DNA from: Bradysia coprophila
Lineage: Eukaryota > Arthropoda > Insecta > Diptera > Sciaridae
Direction: 5' to 3'
NCBI RefSeq assembly: GCF_014529535.1
Contig: NW_023503493.1
Span: forward strand, 16,338,001 to 16,402,000
DNA: 64,000 bases
Part shown: piece by piece, positions 20,122 through 31,585 of the stretch
Numbering within the stretch: position 1 is the stretch's first letter
Layout: each line of letters opens with the position of its first letter
Position numbers and translations under genes: made by a program
Notes under the pieces: model-generated
Seen by the model: the letters and a program-made list of their open reading frames with translations, nothing else
What the model was told of the DNA's origin: nothing
Database searches by the model: none

Positions 20122-21437
20122 TATTGTAGCCCAATGGAAATCTACAATTTTTTGTTTTTATTATGTGAACGGACTTCCGTCACGGCTCTTCACTAACGTA
20201 GTGCCATGATTCACACTAGGCTCACCTCTTGGGTGAATCAGAACCCAAATTTTTCTATCTATTTTTAGAATTTTAATGATTCATTAGTTCCAGTCTTCAT
20301 TTTTATATCATTTTTAGGTGAGTTGGGAAGGTGTTTTTAAGAACAAAGTTTAATCAGAGGAAAACGCGGTGCAAAAATGGCCTATGCTACATCATAAATT
20401 GTGATTCCTTTTATTTTCACTGGTAAAATACCCTTTCGAAAACATCAGCCATCTCATGCTTTATTTTACTTAAATTCAATTCAATTTTCTGAGAGCTATG
20501 AGTTGAAGGTTCCAGTGGGGACAGGAGTATTCGGTTTAAATGTGGCAAATTGATCTCATATGTTTTGTTTGCTAAAATGTGCTGACCCTGACTTTCTGAC
20601 CAGGGTATAAAAGTTTCAAAAATTGTTAGCTTTTGTGTAAAACTCGAAAGTTTACAGATTAATTTCGAATCAGACTATTCATGTTTCCGGAATTCTCTTC
20701 CATTACTTCTTCATGCATAACTGATATGCCATCAATCCAATTACCAGTAGCATTTATTCAGTAAACTATCCGTTTAGTTTCTAACTTTTATCCTTGTTTA
20801 TTATGCTCCTCACAATTATGTACGAAGTAACTTCATCGACACTATTTTGCACATAACTATTGTACACGTTTAATGAAATTGTTCCACTTCAATTTCATCG
20901 TGATTGCCTATGTTCATCCATAAACAACACTGTGACACAAGATAGCTATAAAGTGTGTCTTTCTTCCTATAAAACAGGAACATGTAGAGTGGATTCAACA
21001 CAAACAATTTATGCTACTTTAGGGCATTGACAACGGCAGCATAAGTATTGTATGTTTTGTGTCTATTTTAAAATTAACGGCTGTGTCATGCTGCTACGAA
21101 TAAATGAGTGATAAAATAAATCAAAGAGTATGAAGCGATTTATATGGCAGGCAGGTTTGATTGTTTCCTTGTTTTATTCATATATTTATTGCTAACCTTT
21201 CTTCTATAAATTTTCGTTTTAAAAGTGCACCGGTTAGACCAAGTATGACAATTATTATCCTTTTGCTCAGTACCATAGCATAGCACTGAGGTTGCAGATG
21301 CTATGTTAGTACTCTAAACAATATCAACAATATTGAGACTAAGGACGAATTACTCGGGAATTTCCACGCAATTTGTGACATGTAACGTAGATCAGGTGAG
21401 AGCGTTTCATGTATTTTTGTTGGGAACCTTCTCCCTC

Positions 21438-21476
21438 GCAAGGTTCTGAAATAACCCTTTTCTTTCAGAACCTTGC
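21438..21476. repeat. 14-bp perfect-stem hairpin
   Basis: GCAAGGTTCTGAAA and TTTCAGAACCTTGC flank an 11-base pyrimidine-rich loop; CCCTC and GAGGG just outside extend the symmetry. Confidence 0.75.
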
Positions 21477-21505
21477 TCTAGAGGGCCAAGGCTTTAAACT
21501 TTAGG

Positions 21506-21655
21506 GAGGTCACGCTGATACAGATGCGCGGGTGACACACACAAAATTTGACATTTTGGTAGAAGATGGATTCTCAAATTTGACAATTTCATAGTAGGTG
21601 AACTATGTTTTGTGTGTCCCCGCGTATCTTATAAAATGGCTGTCTGCGTGACCCC
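21506..21655. mobile_element. About 150-bp MITE with GGTCACGC termini
   Basis: Left end GGTCACGC then GACACACACAAAA; right end TTTTGTGTGTCCCCGCG then GCGTGACCCC. The arms are imperfect inverted repeats, non-coding. Confidence 0.65.
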
Positions 21656-22090
21656 AACAGTCTATAGTCTTGCTCGAGGGCTATATTACACGTCACAAAT
21701 AAAGTGGATCTCACTTAAGTTTCCGTTCATTGATATGGCATGCCTTGACGTACTTTATTTTGTAAAAGTTTAAGAAGTTTATTCACAATGAACAATTCGA
21801 GTCTTTTACGAGTTGATATGCGCGAGTTAATACTTTCTACAATTTCTTACCTAAAGCGACGGCAGATTTTTCTGTAATGCACCACAAAAATGCTGAGGTA
21901 ATGAAGTAAGAGATTTTGTAAGGAGCGACATAATGGAATCTATAAATTGTGGTTCGCTGTATGAAATAAGTTGAATGCATGTTTTTTTTGTTAATAGTAA
22001 CGCTAAAACTTTAAAACTACGCATGGCTAAATTGTTGTCTACATTTCGGGGCAAAATTATTATTATTTTGATGATAATTTTGGATTCGTA

Positions 22091-22163
22091 TAACCTCAGT
22101 CCGAAAAAACTAAATATTTCACGAAAATTGTTACATATTTTGAGTTTTTTCGGACTGAGGTTA
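22091..22163. mobile_element. 73-bp hairpin MITE
   Basis: A 21-bp stem: TAACCTCAGTCCGAAAAAAC at 22091 onward is perfectly complementary to the right arm ending at 22163 (GTTTTTTCGGACTGAGGTTA), with a 31-base AT-rich loop. Confidence 0.8.
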
Positions 22164-23017
22164 CATCACCACAAACATTAAAATTTTTATTGAAAGCTAA
22201 CACATTTTAATACCAAACGATGGTCGTACTTTTTCCAAAAAAGATGCGAGTCCAAAATTTTCATCGAAAAATAATATTTTTGCTCCCAAATGTAGGCAAC
22301 AATTTGGCCATGTGTAGATTCCTCTTAAACAGCTTGTATGTAAAGAAATCTGATTAACGTCAAATTGTGTACGCTGGTGCGGAGATCTGTGACTCGAATA
22401 CTATCGACTACCAAACGTCACAAGTTGTCGCAAACCCTATGGATTCGCTCCAACAAGAGCATTTTCAGAAAAAAAAAATATTCACGAAATTCTGAGAATC
22501 AAACGATGATTGATTTCAAGCGATAACTCATTAGGATCGTGGATGGCTTGAATCTCGATGGTTCGAAGATTTTGCGAATTCTCTCTTAAGACTGATAATT
22601 TTTTTTAAACCTCTGTTTCGAGTGTTTCTTACCCTGAACTGTTTGCTTACTTTTTTCATCGTCGACACCGACATTCGAAAACAAATAATATCTTCTCTCT
22701 ACGTAATTTACTAAATTTATGCGAATTTGGTGCGCCATGTGCTAATTGTTCTGATTAACAAATGATTTTGTTAGCAGTTGTTTAATCAATTAGGTCTTCG
22801 TTATAGTCCGGAATTTTTCTCCGTCTTGTTCCTAAATTTTTTACAAATTAAAAAATCGATGCAGAGAGCTATTAATAATAATCGAAATTGTCTAAAATGA
22901 AAAAGGTAAATGCTCAAATAAATATCTTACCATGAACGTATTTAACTCTAAATTGAATTGGGCGTGTTTAGGCCTTTTATAGTTCTCAGAGGTGGGTCCA
23001 GTTAATAACACAATTCG

Positions 23018-23023
23018 TTTATT
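23018..23023 (-). terminator. Polyadenylation signal of PBLD
   Basis: AATAAA on the minus strand, 68 bases downstream of the PBLD stop codon. Confidence 0.6.
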
Positions 23024-23090
23024 GATTTAACGTTCAGAATCATTACGTTATTATATTGGAATAATCAAATGTACTCTTTCAGTTTTTAAT

Positions 23091-24208
23091 CTACAACAGC
23101 AATTCACCATGACTAAAGACTTTTGTGTTACCTTCCAGATAGACTCGATCGGGACTACCTTCTCTTATCGAACAATGAAGACGACCACCACGTTTCGAAC
23201 ATTGCTTTGCCAATAATTTATTTGACTTCAATTCAGTAGGCCAATAAGACATAAGGGCACAATGTGCCGATCCACATACCTGTTTCGAAGATGGAATCGA
23301 TCGTTATTCCGAATTTCGTATAATTTTTAAATACAGTTTATACCGGGTCCTCGTTTACACCTAGCCATGGGGCGAAGAAGCGTGAGTAGAAATGTATGTC
23401 GCCAGATCCTTTCACTGATACTATTGCTCCAATTACAGGATTTTCACCTATTGATAAAAAGTCTTTTCACTCTTATAATTGTTGACAACAATTTTGTTGA
23501 GTGCCTGACGTCATATCATACAATATGTGAAAGGAATTCCTCATTACCTTTAACATCACATAACCGATGGTAGTTGGGTTTTATGTCAATCAATCCTTTC
23601 TCACCACATCTGTCATTAAGTCTTATGAAAAGATATTTTGTTGATGGAACGTAGTAAGCACTGTGCACAATGGAAACATCGAATGGTTCCACCAGATATT
23701 TTACGAATTCCAGGTCATTACCAGTCATTTCTTTTACAGGTGTTAATGGGAGATTGATACTTATACGACCACTATCCCAATGCATGGTTGCACATAGCGA
23801 ACCTTTAAATTTTGTCTCGAAATAGATCGTGGTTTCCTTGTCGTTACAGTCATTCTTCATTTTACTGAACAAAAACTTCGCTGAGGCAAGGGTGGCATGA
23901 CCACATAAAGCAATTTCACCCTCTGGTGTAAACCAGCGCAGTGTAAAATCTTTGTCACTGCGTTGCGCTATGGATTTGTTCCAGGATGTTGAGACAAACG
24001 ATGTTTCACTTAAATTGAATTCGGCACCAATTCTTGCCTTAGTTTCATCAGTAATATCATCCTGCATCGGCAACATTTATTTTATAATAGCAAATTAAAG
24101 AAAAGAAACTCTTACGTCGTGTGTTAACAAACAGACTGCTGCAGGATTACCAGAAAAGTCTTGGCCAGGGAGACAAAATGCATCGACAATTGCAAATGGT
24201 ATGGACAT
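23091..24208 (-). CDS. PBLD: PhzF-family isomerase (PBLD-type)
   Basis: Member of the phenazine-biosynthesis-like (PhzF) family; the animal proteins have the epimerase-like fold but no settled substrate. Four exons on the minus strand: 24116-24208, 23548-24061, 23344-23447 and 23091-23279, with introns of 54, 100 and 64 bases in phases 0, 1 and 0; 299 residues, near the family norm. It starts MSIPFAIVDAFCLPGQDF followed by GNPAAVCLL, the usual N-terminus. The catalytic glutamate lies in NLSETSFV, the conserved histidine in LCGHATLA, and the second half carries YSRFFAPWLGVNEDPVCGSA, matching the family's EDPVTGSAH with C for T, followed by CSKRGGRL. Exon 2 can read on into a false stop at 23516; the spliced form restores the whole second domain. 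An intact gene by these signs. Polyadenylation signal 68 bases downstream. Confidence 0.95.
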
Positions 24209-24851
24209 TTTCGCGAGGAGATCAGCGCCGAATGGTGATCAAGTCAAAACTGCAACCGGATTTTATTCTGCATGAGATTAGTTCTATCCACAGATACTAT
24301 ACTTTATCTAATCAAAAATTTCTTTGTTTTGCCAACGATAAGCATATGAAAATAAATATTATGAACTTGAAACAATTGAATAATTTGTTGTTATGTGCAT
24401 ACAATAGAAAGAAAACTTACGAAATACAAATAAAGGTGAATAGACCGAAAGTTTTTTCTGTCTCGTATCAGACGATACTGATAAACCATGACGATTATTT
24501 TTCTTTTTCATTTTCCCACCTGTTATGGGACGGTTCTGTTATCGATAACGACTTGAAACGAACGACAAGCTCTGATTAAACCGGCATTATACAGGGAAAT
24601 GATGTTTGGAAACTCAAGCTTAAATGTAAATAGTTTCGTAAATTTCAATTACAGTTCGTCATAAAATTACTGATGTAAGAGATTTATTTTTTTGTGAACT
24701 AACTTCACTGCAATAACATTTCATGGAAATTTACCAGAGTGAAGATATTTCACCTAAAAATAGAGAGCAAAGAATGAAGTACTGAAAAAATAGTATGTTC
24801 AAAAAAATGAAGATTTGAAATTAAAACGTTGCCGGTTACTGTCACTTGTCA
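24209..24851. other. Upstream flank of PBLD
   Basis: Presumed promoter region. A 152-codon plus-strand frame at 24121-24579 overlaps PBLD exon 1 antisense and then runs through AT-rich sequence; no motif supports it. Confidence 0.4.
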
Positions 24852-24995
24852 ACTTTAGGCACACCGGAAAGTGCTAAAGGAGTCGAGGATTACCTTCAAA
24901 TAAATTTCTAAAAACCAAAAATTGACTTTTGATTTTTAGAAATTTATTTGGAGGTATTCCTCGACCCCCTTAGCACTTTCCGGTGTGCCTAAAGT
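24852..24995. mobile_element. 144-bp palindromic MITE
   Basis: Begins ACTTTAGGCACACCGGAAAG and ends with the reverse complement (CTTTCCGGTGTGCCTAAAGT). The arms extend about 60 bp each through TAAATTTCTAAAA, leaving a small loop near TTGACTTTTG. No coding capacity. Confidence 0.85.
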
Positions 24996-25011
24996 GCCTG
25001 CTCAATCATTG

Positions 25012-25238
25012 TGTTGAATATTAATGATAAACTACTGAATTAGGGACTTGTGTCCCGTTTAACGTTCGTTTATTGAATGCGAATAACTTACAATATCGTT
25101 TTGTATTATAGGCCGTTTCAAAGGATTCTAGATTATATTTTAATCAATTGACCGCCTTGATGTAATCTTATTACATTTGATTTATAAGTGATCTGATTTA
25201 CGAGTGATTATTAGATTTCAGGAGCGATTTCTACAACA
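25012..25238 (-). repeat. LTR (3' LTR of the BEL/Pao element)
   Basis: 227 bp; differs from the partner LTR at positions such as GATAAACTACTG against GATAAACCACTG and CAATTGACCGCC against CAATTGGCCGCC. Confidence 0.85.
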
Positions 25239-25266
25239 TACTCCTACCTTGAATTAACAATCATTT

Positions 25267-25761
25267 TTAATTCATTAAGTATTGTAATCGTTCTGGTACT
25301 TTCACTCGACGTCCACTTCTGGTTAACCTTGGTTCTGCCTCAACGTCATTGTTTCGTTCATCATGATCTGCACGAATTACTTCTTCTGGAACTTGCTCTT
25401 CTTGTATGACCTTTTGCATGTCTTGATTTGAAGCTTCCATAATGACAGTATATACTTGTATCGTTCCTTCAATCATGTCCAAGTCAGGAACTTCACAGCT
25501 TCTTGCTTCATTCAAAAACATCATTGGAGTTAAATGTATTAACTCTTCTGCATCTTCATTCGAGTAAGTTAGTGGTCTTGAGTTAATGGTTGATTCGCAG
25601 TCACATAGCGCTGTTACCGTTTCTTCGTACGTTAGGTATGATGTGCCCAAAATACTTCTTAATAGTTCTTTTATCATTCCTACAATGCGCTCCCACCATC
25701 CTCCCCACCATAGAGCACTTGGTGGATTGAATATCCATTTTATCCTTTCAGCTGCGCCACT
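25267..25761 (-). pseudogene. BEL/Pao integrase C-terminal fragment
   Basis: Frame open from the LTR junction (about 25761) to the stop at 25267-25269, about 164 codons. It opens with KWIFNPPSALWWGGWWERIV, which holds the GG-x-WE block of retroviral-type integrases including the catalytic glutamate. INSRPLTYSNEDAEELIHLT follows, a hallmark of the segment after the integrase core in Pao elements. A charged tail ends in RSGRRVKVPERLQYLMN. The first two catalytic aspartates and everything upstream are deleted, so it cannot be functional alone. Confidence 0.85.
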
Positions 25762-25763
25762 TG

Positions 25764-25990
25764 TGTTGAATATTAATGATAAACCACTGAATTAGGGACT
25801 TGTGTCCCGTTTAACGTTCGTTTATTGAATGCGAATAACTTACAATATCGTTCTGTATTATAGGCCGTTTCAAAGGATTCTAGATTATATTTTAATCAAT
25901 TGGCCGCCTTGATGTAATCTTATTACATTTGATTTATAAGTGATCTGATTTACGAGTGATTATTAGATTTCAGGAGTGATTTCTACAACA
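25764..25990 (-). repeat. LTR (5' LTR of the BEL/Pao element)
   Basis: 227-bp direct repeat of 25012-25238. On the minus strand it ends in TTCAACA and is followed by CAAGTGGCGCAGC; I could not assign a tRNA primer site because internal sequence here is already integrase. Confidence 0.85.
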
Positions 25991-28620
25991 AGCATTATCC
26001 CCTACATGTTAATTTATTGAAACTACTTAGGTCAACTGAAGTAATAGATCCCATAGTAAAAATGTTGATATATTCGCCGTTTGTGAAAGGTTAAACAAGA
26101 TAATTGGTCATAAAGGCCTAAAATGACTAAAAAATCTATTCCATCGATTGTTTCATTTTTTACACTTTCAATACACTAAGGTGCAAAATCAAAGACTTCA
26201 GATTTATTGTTGATTTCGATACGGTAAAAAAAATAAGGAATTTTCACAACAGATTATAGAGGAATTTCTAGACCCACAAATTTAACAGTCTTGATTGAGC
26301 ATAATGCAAAAATAAAATAGATTGGGATCAAATGTTGGCATTTGTATCAGTGATGCTTCGGAAGTTCAACAATGAAATTGATCAAAAATATATGGATTTC
26401 CAAAAAAGTCTACTTTTAACGTGACTGAAGATATTTTGCCGACCCCTCCAAAACTAGTCAGTTACAACAATCGATGGACATGCACGAGTAGAAAAAATTG
26501 AACGAGGTTCAACTGCTATGTCTTGCTATATTCATTTGAAGATTGACAACAAGATCAACAAGATTGTACAGAAACAATGGCGTCTTTGCTTTAACCAGTA
26601 AGAACAATTCAGTTTTAAATCGTATCTCTAATGTGATTAGCTAAAAGAAATATCTTCTTGAAAAGATTTTAATTGACTATCCACTTTCTAAAGCTCTCTT
26701 CATTTAATAATCATAAATAAAACCAATGCAAAAATCTTACTTTTCGGGCCACAGAGAAATTAATTCCATCCAAACAACCTTGAAGTTGAACCAATGGCAT
26801 TAAAGGAAAAAAATTCAAAACAAAACTCTGAAAACTCTTTGATACCATAAATAAAATGTTAGAGAGCCTCTTTTAAAAAAAATATATGAAAAACTCTATT
26901 TATCAAAATAGAAACAAAGAACTGTATGAGCGGAAAGTTTATGGTAGTCTACTTGAAATTTGTTTCGTTCTACTTATACTTAAAACGATGGTTTCAAGTT
27001 TTCTATAAATTTAATTAAAATTTATGAACTACGGTTGTAATGTTATGCAAAGGCGGATAACATTAAATAAAAATTAGCGTAGTTTAGGTGTGTTGTGTGC
27101 GGATGGTTCAAAGTGCACTTACCTGGATAAAAATTCTCAAACATGGATAGATGATACATAATGATTTATAGCAGTCATACAATTCTGTATTCTTAAAATT
27201 TTTCCATTTTCAAACCGTTTTCCCACCACATCACATATTTCCGTAGCACAAAAATGACTCTTTCCCACTAAGAAAGCGCTTTTATTCCCCGACATATATG
27301 CATAACAAAAAAAGCAATACCCAATATTACCTTGCACATTTCAAGATATTTCACTCAAACGCCACCAAAAAATATTCTATAAGAGAATTGGAGAGAGAGA
27401 TGGAAGTGTGGCGGGCTCTTGACAATAGCGGATGCTGCACGTAATGCCATATTACAGCTTTATGTGGAAAAATGGATTTCAAATTGTTTTGTGAAGTGTT
27501 TTTCAGATGATAGTAGTAATCTCTGATGGATGAATAGAGAGCTGTGCGATGTGCTTGTGTTTACATAAAAACGTTCGTTGTGTTCCAGCTGAGTATTTTT
27601 CATTCAACACTCACTTTACAACAAGATGTTTTGTAATGACAAATGTTAATCAAAAGAAAATTTAAATTCATATTTCACGTGTAACAATGTACGGCAGGAA
27701 TACATGAATAAATTAGAAAATCTATCGGATTCTATTATAATGTGTCCCAACCTTTAACCTGCTGGTAAACAGCGGATGTCAGTCATTATATTCATTATGA
27801 GTTTATTCCCATCCATCGTACAAAACCATAATTGCAAATTCAATTATTCGAATTGTTAAATCACATTGTTTCACAATTAGTCCTAAATGGTATTTTCACT
27901 TTCGTAATGTTATTAATGTTATAGTTACAGCCAAGAATTAGCGGATGTTTGTGATTATGCTTCTCGAGAGTTTAGTGGTTACAATTTACAGAGAAACTAG
28001 TTTTAGATTGTGTGTTCTGTACAAGCGTGCAGCATAATGAATTAATTTGATCGGCATGGTACATAAGTGTTTGTTCCTGAAATTTTAAATGAAACAAAAA
28101 CGCTACAACACAATATCTATCTACATGTGCAGTTCAGTGTGCCGACACTCTGCTGACATGCCCTGACTACAAACAAACAATTTATTTTCAGGAATGCATA
28201 TTTTAACAAAGATAATTTAATTTATTGATTTGCTCATTGAAGCCAATTTAATTTAATTTAATTGCCAATTGAGTTGAAAATTGCTAAATTGAAGCATTCT
28301 ACGTTCAGTACAGCACACCAAATCACATACATATGGGTACACAACTGTTATGGCTAGCTAAATATTTGTTGAAAATTCAATCGCCACTTCGAAGTAGATG
28401 CAAAACACACCACAGACCTTAGCAAGACAGTGATCTCAGTTTTGTCAGAAATTAATTGGCTTTGAATCCAACAATATCGTGAAAATGTTGGTCGCAGATG
28501 CTGCATTGAAATATAGCTAAGGAGTCAGGCAGGGTAGGTATTCAGTGGTAGGGTGTTGGACTTATACATTAGCACATGAATTATATGTCTATTTTACACA
28601 TTTGAAGATCTAGATTTAGA
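25991..28620. other. AT-rich stretch, nothing recognised
   Basis: No exon, RNA gene or clear element seen. GTTGATATATTCGCCGTTTG near 26063 followed by GAAAGGTTAAAC resembles the end of the TTAA-flanked family at 28.6 kb. Confidence 0.4.
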
Positions 28621-28624
28621 TTAA

Positions 28625-28941
28625 CCTGTTACACATGGCAAGCATATGACCACTATAGATCATTTTCAATGTCGTTTGAGATGTCAAATGAGCTGTCATT
28701 TTCACAAAGTGTCATTGTTTGCTTTGTGAAATTGACAACTCATTTGACACTATTTTGATAGATGAAACCGTTATTTAACATTGATCTATTATTGTCGGGT
28801 TATTACTTCCATATTTTTATTCGGTTGATTTCAAATCTTGTACTTCAATTTTTTAACGTGCATTTTTCTATATAAAAGACTATATTACTTAGAGCTTGTC
28901 ATTATTTTTGTCGTTGCTATCGAAAACCTGTATGTAACAGG
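28625..28941. mobile_element. TTAA-flanked piggyBac-like non-autonomous element
   Basis: Begins CCTGTTACACATGGCAAGC and ends ATGTAACAGG, giving inverted CCTGTTACA ends. It is bounded by TTAA at 28621-28624 and 28942-28945, the target duplication used by piggyBac transposases. 317 bp, no ORF. A relative lies at 61294-61490. A separate hairpin (28693-28758) sits inside this copy but not in the relative. Confidence 0.75.
28693..28758. repeat. Hairpin nested in the piggyBac-like element
   Basis: GTCAAATGAGCTGTCATTTT and the complementary right arm (GAAATTGACAACTCATTTGAC) form a 27-bp stem with two mismatches and a short loop (TGTCATTGTTTG). It is absent from the relative at 61.3 kb, so it probably inserted later. 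Confidence 0.75.
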
Positions 28942-28945
28942 TTAA

Positions 28946-29683
28946 ACTTCAACAACACCTTGAAACTGCATCAGATACCAAATATATTAAGGAATAACTG
29001 TACCTAATTTATGTAATCATGACTGCATCCCGTCATTAAAACTATAGGAAGGCATCAATGCTTAGCTAAAACTGTGGCATACATTTCTGCGTTTTGTATT
29101 TTATTTTCTATTTTTTTACCACAACCGTTTTTGAAAAATGTGAGACGACCCTAACGATTACGAATGTATCTTTCATCTTTCAATGAAAAAAGATTTGTTT
29201 GTGGCAGTTTCACCCATAGAGGTAGACTACTTAGAGTAAAGAGTAATGAACTTTTGTCAGCTTGTTCTCTTAAGAGCGCCCTTGTTTCATCAGACCTGAG
29301 AAAAGTCAGCAATTAACTTAAATTTGCATAAAACGTCGCCTTCTCTCAGGACTGGTCAAACTGATAAATCAAATCTGTTTTTATGAAAATTACATTGTAG
29401 TGCGCCATCGTCGACTCAGACTTAGACTCAGACTTCACATTTTGAGCTGGGGACCAGGCCCTGATCCCAGTTAGGCTCTTTTAGAACAGTAAGGGAAAAT
29501 GATGTCGCGTTTTCCTGTTACTTTTCGGCACTCAAGTTGCTAGTACTTATATACCTCTGTATGCTACAGAGGTAACTAACAACAATTGCCGCCGCTCGGT
29601 TTGACAATCGGACTAGCTACAAATGCAATTTTTCAATCAGTCAATGTAGTTAGTCGAATAACCTCTCTGGCCAGTGTACTTAC
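28946..29683. other. Intergenic stretch left of the candidate exons
   Basis: No gene assigned. GACTCAGACTTAGACTCAGAC (29414 onward) is a short GACTCAGACTTA-type repeat. 29560-29680 is less AT-rich than its surroundings. Confidence 0.35.
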
Positions 29684-29784
29684 CACACACTAAGCTCACC
29701 GCCATTGTCATGCTCCTTCCTTATCGCCGTCTGTTTGTCTCTTCCAATCTGCGCGGTTTGACGACGTTTCTCCTGCATTTTCAT
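29684..29784 (-). CDS. Candidate first coding exon, unknown gene
   Basis: A weakly supported exon. From an ATG at 29784 the minus strand reads MKMQEKRRQTAQIGRDKQTA, then IRKEHDNGGELSV, 33 codons plus two bases, and ends at a perfect donor (GTAAGTAC at 29683 downward). The frame is closed by a TGA 10 codons upstream of the ATG. The composition (Lys/Arg/Gln/Glu-rich, balanced codons, higher GC than the neighbourhood) looks coding. I could not find the next exon to the left and do not recognise the protein. Confidence 0.25.
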
Positions 29785-29894
29785 TCGATCTCTGCGCACT
29801 TTAACAATCACTCAGTAACCGCCCAGTAAAGACTACATTTTTAGCTGAGCATCGATGCCTCTTAAGTAAAAACTTACTCATCATTTCTCTTCAG

Positions 29895-30085
29895 ATTTTC
29901 ATTCTGTGTCAGATAATGCATCATCTATTGCCTTGAGTTTCCAACCGCGTGCGGCTGGTGCCGGAAAATACTCATTAGTGGTACCATTGATTTACTACGC
30001 AATGGAATCGGAGCAGTCTACTGTTAGAATACAAGACCGTCGTCTGACTGATGAGGTTGAATGGAATTGTAATTCGTTTAACTAG
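29895..30085 (+). CDS. Candidate terminal exon, unknown gene
   Basis: Preceded by a good acceptor (TTTCTCTTCAG), open for 62 codons in one phase and ending in TAG at 30083-30085. It reads FHSVSDNASSIALSFQPRAA, then GKYSLVVPLIYYAMESEQST and RIQDRRLTDEVEWNCNSFN. The base composition is less AT-rich than the surroundings. I recognise no family. A chance open frame of this length is quite possible; conservation or transcript data would decide. Confidence 0.2.
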
Positions 30086-31340
30086 GCAACTAAAATGCAG
30101 GGATTGTGCGGAACTATAGATATCCAATTCATGTGTTCAAGCATTCGAATAATAAATATGCAAACCAACTAAACGAGGGGAATGAAATTTGCCATTTACA
30201 GCAAAGATAACGATTAATCACATTTTAATGTGCAGTTAAACTGTTTCAATACTTGCGTTTATGGAGGGAAATCACGCAATATAAAAAGTATAAATTATGA
30301 AAGTGCTAGGGTTGGTGTATGTACAAAAGTTAGCACTCTCTTCATTATGTTTTCGTGTGTGGCATTAACCCGAATGGAAGCTCATCATAAAAGTATATTA
30401 CCGACTAAATACACTGGTAACTTTATTACAAAATTTATGCTTCCGAAAATATTTTTTTTTTTCAAACTGTTAAAGAAACCCATTTTGATAACATGTGTTG
30501 TCTGAGTTGCATGTCCCATTTCAACCTATCACCTCGATATTTGTCATTTTCAATTATATGGTGATACATGTTGCAGTCAAATCTCCGGAGACCACAAAAA
30601 CATCATTCAAAGCACCAGTATACATATAATGTGTGTTATGTATGGAACATATAGCACGGTATAAAACAACGTACGGCATGTAATGAATTAGGTGTTGACA
30701 TTCGTGCGTTAACCAAAATTATGTCACACACTCTTCTGACATAATTTAAAAAAAGAAAATTCTGAGTGGAATATTATGCTTTTCTGAATTTTCGAATTTC
30801 GGTGGGCATGGAATTTACAAAATCAACGGCATTTTATCATGTTCAAGTTTATTTGGTAATCTAATCGTGCATTTAAGTGCGAACCAATTTTGATTCATCG
30901 TTTGCTAAGTATTTTTAGAAATTATTTGTGGAGACGAAAGATTTTCTTAGAAACAAAAATTAATTGTGCACTCGACCTTATATACGAAGAATATTATTCG
31001 ATTAATGCAAATGTTTGCTAAAACGATGTTAAAGCTGTAAGACTGTCTTTTGCGTATCAGCAATTCTTTGCAATAGTTATTTATGAAACAAGAATCGTAT
31101 GAGGGTATTTAGTCTCACAGCCTTCTGTCTTCTCAACCCCGGCTTCGGATTGACAATCGACATCTAGTGCGTTTTATGAACTTGAGTGATGGAACAACAG
31201 TTGTTATTACATTTGACACGTTTCGACACGAAACCCTTGTAAATCCTTTAATGCACTAGTGCGATAAAATACGTTCATGTGACATTGCATACATGCGGCG
31301 TAAGTGTCGAATTCGATCACTCATCAACATACATCCAAAG
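30086..31340. other. AT-rich stretch, nothing recognised
   Basis: No exon or clear repeat seen up to the 8-bp target duplication ATCCAAAG at 31333-31340. Confidence 0.4.
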
Positions 31341-31359
31341 TAGGCATGGGCGATAATGA

Positions 31360-31585
31360 AAATGATTATCGATAATTATCAATTATCGATAATCGATAAT
31401 TATCGACTTTTTTTATCGAAAATTATCAAAAAAATATCGATAATAGATAATTATTGATATTTTGATAATTATCAAGATATCGATATTTCGGTCCGAAAAT
31501 CCGATATTTATCGATATATTCCGATATATCGGTATATTATCATGAATTTTCAGATAAATATCAAAATATCGATATTTTGATAATA
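31360..31585. repeat. TATCGATAAT/ATATCGATAT simple array, left part
   Basis: Degenerate tandem units of ATCGATAATT and ATATCGATAT; resumes at 32441-32550 to the right of the nested element. Confidence 0.85.

Larger units (their letters stand above)
20122..23090. other. 3-kb gap before PBLD, only MITEs seen
   Basis: No exon recognised. Contains the hairpin elements listed at 21438-21476, 21506-21655 and 22091-22163; the rest is AT-rich and unremarkable. Confidence 0.45.
25012..25990 (-). mobile_element. BEL/Pao LTR retrotransposon with a large internal deletion
   Basis: Two direct 227-bp repeats at 25012-25238 and 25764-25990 begin TGTTGAATATTAATGATAAA and end TTTCTACAACA (plus strand), so they carry the TG...CA ends of LTRs, and they differ at only a few positions. 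Between them is only about 525 bp: the end of a BEL/Pao integrase on the minus strand, then a purine-rich tract (AAGGTAGGAGTA) next to the 3' LTR as expected of a polypurine tract. Gag, protease, reverse transcriptase and RNase H are missing; the 5' LTR directly abuts integrase sequence. The 5 bases on either side do not match as a target duplication. Confidence 0.85.

Noticed and set aside
24121..24579. 152-codon plus-strand frame
   Set aside because: Antisense to PBLD exon 1 at its start, then AT-rich sequence; no domain, and PBLD on the other strand is well supported.
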